Part shown: positions 1 through 11,822 of the stretch, in pieces
Layout of the letters: the number at the start of each line of letters is the position of its first letter
How positions within the stretch are numbered: position 1 is the first letter of the stretch
NCBI RefSeq assembly: GCF_000264995.1
Contig: NW_006767443.1
Span: 1,104,149-1,168,148, forward strand
DNA length: 64,000 nt
Source: Punctularia strigosozonata HHB-11173 SS5
Lineage: Eukaryota > Basidiomycota > Agaricomycetes > Corticiales > Punctulariaceae
Direction: 5' to 3'
Translations under genes and position numbers: made by a program
Notes under the pieces: model-generated
The model's database searches: none
Told to the model about the DNA's origin: nothing
The model's input: the letters and a program-made list of their open reading frames with translations, nothing else

Positions 1-452
1 TTTTGTTTGAGTTCTGGAAAACTGCTCACCGACTCGTCCGATAGAGAATATGCCCGGGGCGACACGTCGCAGAACATGCTCTGGTGAGGCGAATACATTA
101 CACGTTATGGACGTGCTTATGCGTATTCTTCAGCGTATTCAGACCATGGATCTCATCTGGGGCTTTGATTTCACCTCGGAGAAATGTGTGGATATTGATT
201 TTGATGCGTACGAGCCGGTGAGTCACACATCGGCCGGAAACTCAGAAATGATGACACACACACGTTCGAATGCCGCAGAACGTGATGATGACTCCTAAGC
301 CATTCGAACTCGACGTTAAAGTGCGGAGTCGCACTCACGAGAAGATTATTCAGGATGAGTTTCAGGAGGCTATCCCTTCTTTCGAACCCTATGAGGAACT
401 ACTAAGCATGGAAGAAAAACAATGGTTGGAGGCTCATAGGCACACAGGATAA
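1..452 (+). CDS. Cytochrome P450, 3' end only (cut by window start)
   Basis: This is the C-terminal end of a heme-thiolate monooxygenase whose start lies outside the window. Exons are about 45-83, 134-217 and 279-452. The first reads RICPGRHVAEHAL, which is the cysteine heme-ligand loop. The next gives QTMDLIWGFDF and the last ends in EPYEELLSMEEKQWLEAHRHTG, minus its first few residues in other P450s. Exon order, intron phases and sequence match the last three exons of the complete P450 at 9342-11617, so the two are paralogs of one family. The gene is convergent with the TPR-CHAT gene that follows. Substrate cannot be read from the sequence. Confidence 0.85.
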
Positions 453-719
453 CATGATATCTGTATCCATATTGCGGACATCTGGTCAATCCCGGTGGCA
501 ATGCATACCGTGTATTTTTTCAGTTGCTCTGTTTCATGGTGATAGACTGGTTGTCGGGAGAGTCATGAGCTCCTTGATGATTCGAGGTCAAGACTGTTTA
601 TTACTGTACACTAGCGTGTAGTGTCGCGCCCGCTACGTTGTTCGGGACGTATTTACTATTGGTTCGGGGTGAGGCGCAGAGTATTGCAGTCTCACGAACC
701 AACCAGACCGTGACCGTGA

Positions 720-3700
720 TCAAAGTCCCAAATGTATGAACGATGCCCATCGACTCGGGTCAATATTCTTCTTGCGCAGCTGTTGCACCGCAGTATCAAG
801 CGCGTACGCGACGTCATCAGGGTTTATCATCTCTGATTCGCCGCCGAAGATAGTCTCGTAAACCACTTTCGCAATTATAGGGCCGTCCATATCTTCCATC
901 GACCTAGTAAACGATGCAACGTGCCGCTGTAAAAACCGTTTTGCCTGTGTAGCAACGGGAGATACTGACCAGAGTGTTGCAATGACACTTTTGAAACCGG
1001 AAAATAACATCGTCGCTGCAAGATGAACGACATGATCCGGCTGGTCCTATGAGTAAAGATAACATCTGGGTTAATAGAGGTCTCCCCACGCGGACCTTGA
1101 GCGCTCACCGTGTCACCTTTTGCGGTTTCGCAGGCACTCAAAAATGCCATGAAAGCCCGAGGTATGGGAGTGGGAATGAGTCTTTCGATGGTCACCATCT
1201 CGTCCTGCATTACAAATCCACTTCGGAGTGGGTCCTCCTGGTCCTGATACCCGTGGCACGCGAGGTGCAAGACGTTTGCATGGGGTAACTCTCTAAGCAA
1301 CGTTGCGGCGCTGGTCCCGCCACTCCCCGTGTCGAAGGATGTAAGCGATGTCCCTGGTGGCAAGGCGGCTTGGACAACTCTCGCCTCCTCGCGGGTTGAA
1401 GGGAGATCGTGCCATTCGTGCGTAAATGATTGGGGTACTGCTGCGACCAGTGCGCGCACATTCTGCTTATGAATGGGCTCATACGTTTCTCGTGCTGCCA
1501 GCAGAGCTTGAAGTGTCGGTATGTACGACGACACCACAAAATCGGAGCACCACTCAGTGCCAAATCCTGCAGCATGAATCGGTAGGTGTATAAATTGCCC
1601 CGTAGGGCACCACCATAGTCGCGGGCGTCGTCTTCCAGATGATGGCTGAGGTACAAGTCTATCAGTTTGAACAGCTTGTTAATCCCACAGATGTGCTAAC
1701 CTTGATGTGCAACGCATTAAGGACTGGGTGAACGGCATTCATCCACAAGTGTCGCAGTATGTCATCTATCATGTTGTATCCCGAACTCCGATTCTTCATT
1801 TTTAAGAGTTTGAGACGCTGCATGGACCTCGCTTCTGACATGGCCGACCGCCAGGTGGCTCCAGACTCCACGAGCCAGGTGTATGTGATTTGAGTGAGCG
1901 GAACCCCAACGACAGTACCAGATTGCTCGATAATAACGGCGTGGCAGCCCAAGGTACTAGACACAAGCACAACTACGGGCCCCTGTTGCGCCGTCTTTGA
2001 CAGTGTAGGAGAATCGTGTCGCAGAAGAAAATGCTCCATCCCAGGTATGCTGCGGACTTGATGCAACAATGAGGAGAACTCTTCACTGCGCCTCCTTCGT
2101 TGAGCTGCCTTTGCTTCTATGACTCGTGGATCCTCTGGCGTGTGGAAGTCGTTGCTAGGAATATCCAGCTGCCGTGCGATTGAAGTGAGCTGGTCACGAA
2201 GCTGATCGGGGACCCCATCGAATTGTGACCGCATCTGTAAAACATTTGTCCAGAAACTTGCGCGTCCTTGCTCGAGAATCTCGAGTGCCCTGTTGGGCAG
2301 CGAGAGGTTCAACGCGTGACATGCGCCCTTTAGAGCTACAGTCTGACCCGCGCTAAGAGAATGCAATCTGGAGCGGAGGTGGACACCTAAAAACGCCGCC
2401 CCGGGCAGAAGGGAGACCACCAGCACATATACATCCAGAAGCTGCGAAGAAACGGACTGGTCATCCGCGAATATATCGTAGACGGACTCTACTATCCGCA
2501 TTATATTGGCACCGTCCTGGATTCGGGTACGCACATCCCTGTTGTTATCCATTAGGGCGTCCGTCAGGTGTTGTAATGCGATAGCAAGATCTTGGTAGGG
2601 CGTTCCAGGCTCCAGGTACAGTTGTGCGGCGTCAATGTGACATTGATACCGATCGCGACGACCCACGGCAGAGAAATGATTCATCGTAATGCGTAATGCG
2701 TGAAGCGCATCATCGGTATTGGGGAAGATGCGGAATCGAGCCAAATGACATGCGGCGAGTGTGCGCGTGCAATCTTGGCCATCTATTCGCTGCGATAGTC
2801 CGTCCGCTACCTGCCCTAACACTTCGACGGCCCTATCTATGTCTGCGATTGCCTTGTGGCTCTGACCTCGCAACAGGAGTGCTTTTGCAAGGCTGTATGC
2901 CGCCACGGGTTTGTTGACGTCACCAGCAGGCAATGAGCTCAACAGCCCTTGCGACAGCGATATAGACACTTCCAAGTCCTCCTCGGTTCTCAGTGCGTTG
3001 AACCGTATGCAGCGGTGAGAGACCACCGCGAGCGCGACATCACTGTATTCCGTATCCGATGGAGCGATAGATGCCATGGCATCTCGGTCCCATTGAAGTG
3101 CTTCGTTCAGGTCGGGCGTATCTCCAACGTCATTGAAGCGAAGAACCAATGCTTCCGCCAGGTTCCTGTAAGCATGAAACCGTCTAGGATGATCGTCGGG
3201 CACGGCTTCCACAGCCTGACGTCCCACTTCTATCGCTTCCTCCAGATCAGCTACTTCACCGCTCCAGGAGAATCGGAGGCGCAGAGTGAATCCTAGAGAG
3301 TCCAGATAGGACCAGCGATTCCCCCAACGAGGTGGTAGACAGTCCAGCGCTTTTCGACGGAGACTGATAGACTCCTCAATGTCGTTTCCATCCAAGAGAG
3401 TGAGTTGGTGGTGCAGATCGAGGATGTTTCCGATGGAGTTAAGCATAGCGAAATCCCGACGACCTTCGGAACGTTCAGTGAGAAGATATCGCCGCCCGAG
3501 GTCGAGCGCTTTTTCGAGGTCTTCAAATATTCCCGAGCTGAAGTATCTGTTCTCCAGGACCGCGATCATATACTGCAGTACCTTCACTCTATCGATGTGC
3601 GTCGTAGGACATAGCTTCATAGATTCTTCGAGAGCCGAGATAGCTTCATCAAGATTGGCCAAACCTCCGAAGGATTCCCATCTTCGATAGATATACCATC

Positions 3701-4440
3701 CTAGGTAGCGTAGATAACGGTGTTTCTCGTGACTTGCAGTAGGGACCAGCCATTTTAAAGCCAGCCTCTGCAGATCGATAGCGCTCTCGATGTATGAAGA
3801 GGCGCCTGTTGCCCTGAAGCGCCTGAAACTGATAGAGGCAAGAATGCTCTGAGCCATTGCTCGCAGGGGATTTCCAAGAGCACAGCAAACAACGGCCTCT
3901 CGGCACAGCGCTTCGGCCCTCTGTCTAGATTCCATGTCGTCAATGTGGGTAGCAGATCCGTCGAGAATATCGGCGTAATACACCATCACGATAGGACAGC
4001 TTCGGGAGGATGCACGACATATCGATAGAGCTCTTCGACCATGCTCTCTGGCGGTTTCTGAATCAGGTACGTTATTTGAGTACGTGAATCGTTCCTGAAA
4101 GACGTGTGCCAGTTGCGCGAGAACATGATAGCGTCTTGGTTGCCCATCAATGCATGTTGGGGTGTCGCTCTCGGGATCTTGGGTTTCATCTATCTCTGCC
4201 AGTATCTTCTCGTATAGCGCGATGCACTTCTGCGCGGCTTCGAGATCGCTCCGATGGCGAAACTGTTGGAATAGCGCCTCGGCTTCTGCCAGTAAACCTG
4301 TGGGTCGAATAGGGAATACTACCGTACGTCAAGAGGCATCGAGACTGCTATAGAAGAAAGCAAAGCGTACCTGAACAGCATCCGCACGCGCGCCGTTGAT
4401 CCGATATATCTCCCAGCCATCCATCTCGCACCGCAGACAT
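720..4440 (-). CDS. TPR-CHAT protein (caspase-like CHAT domain)
   Basis: Exons: 4440-4371, 4297-1701, 1645-1109 and 1046-720, giving about 1176 residues with all intron phases consistent. The first about 700 residues are helical tetratricopeptide-like repeats, for example LAEALVLRFNDVGDTPDLNEAL. The C-terminal third is a CHAT domain. It contains RLWWCPTGQFIHLPIHAAG, the putative catalytic His in VLHLACHG, the putative Cys in LSACETAKGD, then MLFSGFKSVIATLWS and a final PDDVAYALDTAVQQLRK segment. CHAT domains belong to the caspase/separase clan. Fungal TPR-CHAT proteins are numerous and mostly uncharacterised, so target and role are unknown. The start at 4440 is the ATG whose phase fits exon 2; an ATG at 4424 reads a more natural peptide but does not join in frame. 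Confidence 0.88.
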
Positions 4441-5249
4441 AGTGCTAATGCTCTCTAATCGAGTTCAGGTAAATCAACGGAAACAAGAGCAGTTCACGGG
4501 GTTATAGCAGGTTGCAGCTCACCGAGCCCCGGTTCACCTGCCATTACCCGAGACTCCGGAAGACGTATGTACGACTGCTGGGCCGTCCGAGGCGATTGGA
4601 GTAGTTGAAACTTGAACGATCCCGCAGATCGAGCACGACTAAATGGCCAGACAGCAATCTTACATCAGCAATTTCCGAAGCTCGGAGGCTCGCCTTGTAG
4701 GTTGGCGACGACCCTGGCGGCGAACCTCAGTGCCGGGTTCAACTGCATTGAAGTGAAAGGGGGCACCGCACTTTCGCCGAGTAGAAGTTGATTCGAGCAG
4801 GGTTTAAGTTTAGCGTTCAACACTTAAGACTATCTTGGCCTCACTGAGAGAGAAGAAGACACCCATGTACGCGCGACTGTATTATGTTAGTGTTCCATCT
4901 TATTTATGAACTTGGGCGCTGTTGCTATTCCATTAAGGACACACCTTGGATACATCTTCGAATCGAATGCTCATCATCGTTGGAGGCCGATGCATAGCTG
5001 CGTGCGTTGCTCACGCTCGTTTCCCGATCGGCATAATCCTAAGGAGGGGCACATACATGGGTGGTGTGGATTGTTGTACGTCTCCTATGGGTACGAACGA
5101 CCTCGATTTGACGATGGACTATGGCAAGAGGCTGGAGAGGAGCAAAGCTACTCGCGCACTGCGAACCGGAGACACTGATATTTGCATTTGAGAACAGTTA
5201 TAGACAGTTTCTAAGGCGTACCCTTGATGGCAAGCCGCACTTCAGGCCA
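4441..5249. other. Intergenic, nothing recognised
   Basis: This stretch lies between the 5' end of the TPR-CHAT gene and the 3' end of the M28 peptidase gene. It has only short open frames with no family resemblance. The part next to 4440 should hold the TPR-CHAT promoter. Confidence 0.6.
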
Positions 5250-8200
5250 CTACACCCTGGACACGCCTCCGACGCAAGCCAACAGTAACACGTCGACAGT
5301 GCCTCCACTGTGCTCTTCCAGCCAAGCGTCGAAGTTCTTGAAGAACGACAATATGGCGCTTCCTTCTGTTGCAAGGACTTCCTTCTTTGCTGGCCACATC
5401 CCGCTCTCGAGGATACCGACATGATCTACCGTCAATGGAGGTATCTGGCCCGAGGAATTTGGCGAGTCGTTCTTGATGACAAGATCAACACTCCAGGAGT
5501 CGACGCCGTAGAACGAGGCCTCTTTGATGTGATGCCGGGTGTACTCCTGCGGAGGGTTGTCATCCAGAGACCATTTCAGGACGTGGGCGTCGAAGGCGAT
5601 GGCTAGATGAGTAGTGATCAGAGCAGGCGAGCTGTGAGTACGGAGGACGTACCGGTCCATATGATGCCGGGATGGTCCACGACCAGAGTGAGGCTTCTCG
5701 TCCCTGCGGTCTCGTCCACTATTTCATTCTCGACCCGAATTCGAATGTCGTAGGGAGAAGTATGTTTCGACCCAGGTGCCTGCGTTGGGACGGCTATCTT
5801 GAACGGGGACAAGAACTGAAGGCCAGAGTGGATCAGCTTGCGTCTGACTATGAATATGACTGTTAGCTTACCGCGGAGAAGGGATAGAGGACGTCCCAGT
5901 CGGCGTTCCAATCGTGCATCACGATGCTGTGGGGAGCGGGGGCACCAGGTGGTCCCCATTGTGCTCCGATATCAGCGACGAGAGTTTCCAGTCCTGGGGC
6001 AGGGTCGGCTGCTGCGATGTGAAGATGTTCCTCGAGCGTAGTGGTCTGCACAATACCGTTCGGCAGTCAGTTACTACATAGCCAGTCGAGCGGGGAACTC
6101 ACGTTCTGCATATGAATCACGAATAATCTCTTCTGGTGCATCTCATCGAATGGTTGACGTGTCACAAACAGCGCCATCGCGACCACCGTCAAGGAGAGCG
6201 TAACGATCAGAGCGTTCTTCAGAGAGCTCGCGCGAGCACCAATCCGCTCGTGTTGCACGGTCGCAAATCTTTGCACAAAGGCCGGGAAGAGGGGAAACGT
6301 GTAAGACCCGACCACGGCCACGATGGATGCCACGACGTGATCTGCCGGCGCATCGCGCCCAGTTCTCCCAGTGAGCGGAACGAAGACGTCGAGCGTCGTG
6401 GTGATAATCTGTGCGCCAGTGACCAGCGGCACCGATTGCGCAACTCCGTACACCCAGAGTGGTATGCGCGCCCCCGAGGTCTGGCTCGTCACCGACTCCA
6501 GAAGGAGTGCCAAGAAGATGGGGAGCGCATTGAGGAATAACATGGCCGCAGAGCCGATTCCTACGAGCTGGAGGGCAAGGGCCCCGCACGCGTTGAAGAG
6601 GAGCGTGGAGGTCCAGATGGTTCTCTCCGAGGATGGTCGAACGAAAAGTTGCGATACGAGCGCACCTGGAGGAGCGAAGGTGAGTGACTTGACTGAAATC
6701 TCTTCGACCACGATCACAGGCTTACCAGTAATGGCGGCTGGTCCGTAGAGCACCAAACAGGAGAATTCCCTGGAAAACCAACTCATTCCATGTCCGAGCA
6801 CGAAACTCATCACGAAAGCTACGACGTTAGCCCCGACGAGAGCGCCTACAAATGCAGACGAGCTAGCCAGGATTCCACGAGCTTGTTCCTTCCAAAGGTT
6901 GAACGACGCCGACGTTCGGTAAACCAAGAGCGCGCTCGCAGCGAAAAGCGCCCCATGTAGGATACGGGCCGTTGAGAACGTGTATAGGAAAAAGTGGCCA
7001 AGATAAGAGTAGAAAACCGTATCCTTCTTCGTCGGCGCGTAGCGTTGAATGGAGGGTAAAGGCGAATCAGGGCCAGAGAGGTGCGTGAGCAGCGCAAGTG
7101 TGTTCTCGGCCATATCCTATAATCAACGTCAGTATGGTGATAACGGCGTAGGCAAAAGCGCATTTGAACATACCTGAGCAACTCCTGGCTGAATATTTTC
7201 GACCAAATCCTGTGGAAGTTCGGTGAGCATCGCGAAGCACAACTGCCACGGTGGGAAAGCTACCTTGCGCATATGGTAGAGGTAACTATTGCCAACAACT
7301 GCTATCTGGAAAGTTCAAATGAGCAAAGGGACCCAATTCGATCCTATACAACACTCGGTTGTCGGACGGCCATCGAGCGGTAGGACGCAAATATCCGGCA
7401 GAGTCGTTCTGAGACGATGTCTCCAAGACGAACGCTCCCAACGAGACGAAATGACGTACGTCAAGACCAGGAACACCGATATATTCTTCGAATTGGCGGA
7501 AATCTGTACTGTAACGCGAATTGAGTTCGTTAAGGACGACATGACATTGAATAATCCTTGACTCACTCGGATAGTAGAACACCGGAGCTGAAGATCTCGT
7601 TGGCCAGAATTGTGCCGAAAGGCCTCGGGACTTTCGAGTACGCGGCGATCATGTCCGAGGACGTAGCTTGGAAGAGCAGTGGCCGCCCAGTAGTACCGGC
7701 AGCTATGTGGCACTCAGTATATGATGGGTCCGGATAAGAGCATGATCCAACCTTCCAGGTTAATTACAGCACGAACGCTGACAAAGTAAGGTCAGCGATA
7801 ATGCAAGGCGAAGCGTAGTTGACCTTACGTAGATGCTGTCGGATGTTGCGTAGAGTAAAGCTGAGATCCGTCCTGAAGGGATTCCTCCGCATGGTTGAAC
7901 ACTAACGAACAAGAATTCAGCTCAGCTTTATGGGCCGCGCAATCACGACTCACGGAAGACGACAGAATGTTTCACCTCCCATTCGCCTCGTCTCCATCTC
8001 TCCACCAGAACGCGTGCGCACTCAAGCATGACGCCCACCGACAACGCGTCATCCGCCGCACCAGGACTCGGCAGAGTCGAATCGAGATGCGCGTTTACGA
8101 GCACAGCGTGTTCCTTAGATTGAGGGGTGCCAGCAGAGATGCGCAGAATGACGTTCGATAGACCGACGTAGGTTTTATACAAGCGGCGCGACATCATGTC

Positions 8201-8635
8201 AAACCTGCATTGAACCTCATCAGTCTGACGAATCGGGCGAGGCGAACTAGCGCTACTCGCTGATTCTCACCGGTGGGAACCACTCCCTTCCTGTCGCCAA
8301 ACTTCACATTCCAACGACTCTCCATCAATTCTCGCGTGCTTCACGGCCTCCTCGCACAGATGCTTGACTTCCTCCACCTTCTCGACCATCCACCGGTCCG
8401 CGAGCATGTGTTCCTTCGTTCCGACCGTCCGGTAGCCAATATCTTCACTAAGGTAGCGGGCGTGCTCCAGGATAATGGCCTCTGATATCTGCGGGGTGCC
8501 ATCTTCAGAAAACGGTTGTATCACCGGTTCCGGGAGCGCGTATTGGTGCTGGTAGACATAGGCAGGGAGAAGCAATAGCGGAGAAAGCAGGAGCAAAGAC
8601 GACAGCGGCCCGCGCCGAGTGGAGGATAGGAGCAT
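5250..8635 (-). CDS. M28 family membrane metallopeptidase (ERMP1/Pff1-like)
   Basis: Thirteen exons: 8635-8271, 8204-7954, 7901-7829, 7777-7752, 7702-7567, 7508-7460, 7305-7264, 7209-7174, 7116-6726, 6665-6103, 6045-5872, 5815-5653 and 5602-5250. They encode 873 residues in one unbroken frame. An N-terminal membrane anchor rich in Leu precedes the lumenal zinc peptidase domain. The zinc-site motifs are all present: NAHLDS, then GAADDALSVG, the EE pair in FNHAEES, the Glu of NLEAAG and the His of YLYHMRK. About seven hydrophobic segments follow, then a soluble C-terminal domain. This layout is that of the ERMP1/Fxna and vacuolar Pff1 proteases of the endomembrane system. The intron at 6666-6725 is 60 bases with no in-frame stop, so retention would add 20 residues. 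Confidence 0.92.
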
Positions 8636-9029
8636 CCTCCCAATGTTCTCTATCCAACGAACTCAGTCAGATAAACCGCCCCGAACGTGGTCAGGTAGAC
8701 AAAGTCCGTGTAGAAAGCTTGGGAGAGACAAGCACTGACAGTACAGGCGAAGAGTCCGGAACCGGAACGCGTCACATCCGAGGTGCGGGGCACCAATGGG
8801 CACCTGACCGCGCCTGGGAGTCTGCCACGATCTACTCACTCGATACCCCGCGCATATCTTGCTGAACCGCCGGACACCACCGCACACGATTTGCAAGACA
8901 AATATAGCGGGGTTGGGGCTCAGTGCAGAGTGTCGAGTTCCAGAATGTCAAATGGGGAATTGCCTGACTCTAAATAGAGTTCTCGTGCGAACGGATTGCA
9001 CAGGATCATCAAGCGATGGGAAACCTCTC

Positions 9030-9166
9030 CATATTAGAGTGTATTTGCAGCACAGGCAAAATGGGGCGGGACGTTGACAATGCACTGCATGTTTTAGCGG
9101 GGCTTCCCGCGGACCTCTTTGCCTACTGCGGACAACTTTAGTACCTTGCAAATACACTCTATTATG
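9030..9166. repeat. Short inverted-repeat element, MITE-like
   Basis: The left arm 9030-9049 (CATATTAGAGTGTATTTGCA) and right arm 9147-9166 are reverse complements at 19 of 20 positions. They enclose about 97 bases without coding capacity, just upstream of the P450 gene. Size and structure suit a small non-autonomous DNA element. A flanking target duplication is not clear and I found no second copy in the window. Confidence 0.45.
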
Positions 9167-9341
9167 TATGCTTACTACTTCTATAGGTGAACTCGGCTCT
9201 GCGCTCTCCGAACATCGCCAATATCTTATTACCTTCATTGGGATGTCTCTCCGCGACCTCACCGGATACCGCCATAAAACACGGCGCACACTGATTGTGC
9301 TACGAACGGCTCTCATCCCCCCCCCCCGGGAACCCGCGGAG

Positions 9342-11617
9342 ATGGTTTCTCTCATTATCGCATTCGCCGTATGCGCCGCATGCTACCTGACGGCAACACT
9401 TCTGCAGATTGGTCGTAGAGACAAAAGGTTACCACCCGGCCCACCGACCCTTCCCGTGCTCGGAAACCTACATTTGTTCTCTCCCAAATACACTTACAGG
9501 CAGTGCGTGTCTTGGCTTGTCAAGGTATTGCTGATGCTCACCTTGTCACCCAGGCTTACAGGATGGGCAAGAACACATGGTGATGTATTCTCTGTACGCA
9601 AGGCAATCACCAGATTCACGGCGCTTTGCTGAACATTCTGCGCCTCTCAGTTGATGCTCGGTTCAGACCCTATGGTTGTCTTGTCGAGCGCTAGCGCCGT
9701 ACGAGAGGTCATGGAGAAAAACAGCGCCGCAACCGTCAGCAGACCTCCAAACCACTTCGATCGGACGCTCCATGATGGGAAATATCTTGCGATGGCTCCG
9801 TATTGTGAGTGATCCACGTTCATTATTGTCATTACCACTCATACTGGCCCTTAGCAAACGACTGGAAGACCGTGCGAAGGGCTGCAAACTCTGTCTTGAC
9901 ACCCCAGGCCGCCGCGAAGCACTTGCCCATTCAACGAGCAGAATCGTTGCAACTTCTGTATGACGTGCTTTGTACTCCCGATGTGCGTCTCTGTTTTCCT
10001 TGTGATACAGCACTGCTAACGATGGCTGTAGCGGCTATGGTGGCATCTACGTCGGGCATCCAACTCAAGCATATTTTCCGTGCTTTACGGGAAGCGCGTG
10101 CCCAGGTACGCTGTTGCCTTAACCCAGGGTTCTTTAAGGTTTTGATCTAACATTCGATCCAGATTGGACTCACCGGACATCGACGCGGTGTTCCACACGA
10201 TCGAGGCAAAAGTACAGCTCTTTACCCCGGGCAACTTTGCGCCGGTGGACATCTTTCCGATCCTGAAGTACGTGCCAGAGAGATGGGCCTCGTGGAAGTC
10301 ATTTCTACGAGAGACTGGCCGTCTGGAGAGAGCCGTGTACACAAGTCTTCTCCAGGAGTGTAAGGATAGGGTGTCGGATGGACGTCAGACCGGATTGGAG
10401 TCTTTCATGGACATTATTGTCAAGAGACAGGCGGAACTAGGGCTGACCGATGACATGGCTACGTGAGGTTGATGCTGCTCTGTAATTACTCGTTATTGAT
10501 CAAGAGGCGCAGACTATTAGGCACTGTGCTCATGGATGGCGGTAGTGACACTACGCCTTCGTTCATGCAGTCGTTTGTGCTCATGATAACGGCTCACCCG
10601 GAAGTGCAGCGCAGGTTGCACGAGGAGATGGACGCGGTGGTGGGACGCGAGCGCGTACCTTGTTATGATGACATCGACAATCTGCCCTACCTGAAGGTAT
10701 AATCTTACATTGACATCATTGGAACAGGGATTGCACTGACAATGCAATATACTAGGCGACATTGAGGGAAGTGCATAGGTTCAGACCCGTGTTTCCTATG
10801 GCTATCCCTCACGCATCTATTGACGATGTTTGGGTATGTCAAACCAGCTCCTCTCGTTCAGAGACTCAATCGCAACCCAGTATGGAGGTTACATCATCCC
10901 CAGAAATTCCACCATCGTTGTTAATTTGTGTAAGTACGCCATTAACAACCGACAAAGATCAGCGTATTGATCCGTTACTCTCCTGGCCACAAGGGGGTAT
11001 ATACCACGATCCGGAGGTTTTCGATCAGCCAGACGTGTTCAATCCAGACCGCTTCTTGAAGTCCGAGTTCGGAGTGAAGCCAGGCATTGATGATGCCGCC
11101 TTCAAACATTCCATGCCATTCGGGGTCGGACGGGTAAGCCCTTGGATAGCCTCTCCCAGGATCGTTTTCCGTATGCGTCGCTAATGATCGCTCCATGTCA
11201 GAGGATATGTCCCGGGCGTCATGTGGCTGACCAGACCTTGGTACGCAAGCGCTCCTACTTTTCACACTATATCTGATCAATTCCCCTAGCACATCCAAAC
11301 CATGGATCTTGTTTGGGGATTCGACTTCACCTCCGACGAGGCTGTGGATATCGACGCTTACGAGCCTGTGCGTACATGTGCTATAGGTCGTACGTCAGAT
11401 GGCACGTCGGAGACTCACCTGCTTGAATCCGTCTTAGTACATCATCATGTCGCCTATCCCTTTCAAATTCACCATCAAGCCACGCAGCCGGATGCAAGAA
11501 GAACTCATACGCAACGAGTATCGCGAGGCTATACCAGCCTTTGAGCCATACGAGGAACGACTCAGCGCTGACGAAAAGGCATGGATAACGAAGACTAGGC
11601 TCACGGTGGCATCTTGA
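9342..11617 (+). CDS. Cytochrome P450 monooxygenase, complete
   Basis: Thirteen exons: 9342-9502, 9554-9593, 9651-9804, 9855-9982, 10032-10105, 10163-10462, 10513-10696, 10756-10833, 10881-10929, 10994-11133, 11202-11240, 11290-11367 and 11438-11617. They sum to 535 codons. An N-terminal membrane anchor is followed by the proline-rich hinge LPPGPPTLPVLGN. The oxygen-activation helix reads MDGGSDTT, the ExxR motif is TLREVHRF, and the heme loop is FGVGRRICPG across an intron. All hallmark residues are present, so the enzyme should be active at the ER membrane. The family resembles agaricomycete P450s usually annotated as sterigmatocystin-oxidoreductase-like, which says little about substrate. 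It is closely related to the partial P450 at 1-452. A run of ten C lies just before the start codon. Confidence 0.93.
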
Positions 11618-11822
11618 AACGATTGTCCGAATCGGTGCCATGATGGTCAGGCGGATACGTAGAACATTGCATGTACACGCATATAGGGGATTGCAGGATA
11701 TCAATACACACAGGAGGCAAGCGACGATGTCGACTCTACACGCAGTGCACCAATTGGTGATCGTGCACCCAGCGAAAACTCAGTCACCATGTGTAGCAAG
11801 GTATTTAGGCACCCCACCTCGT

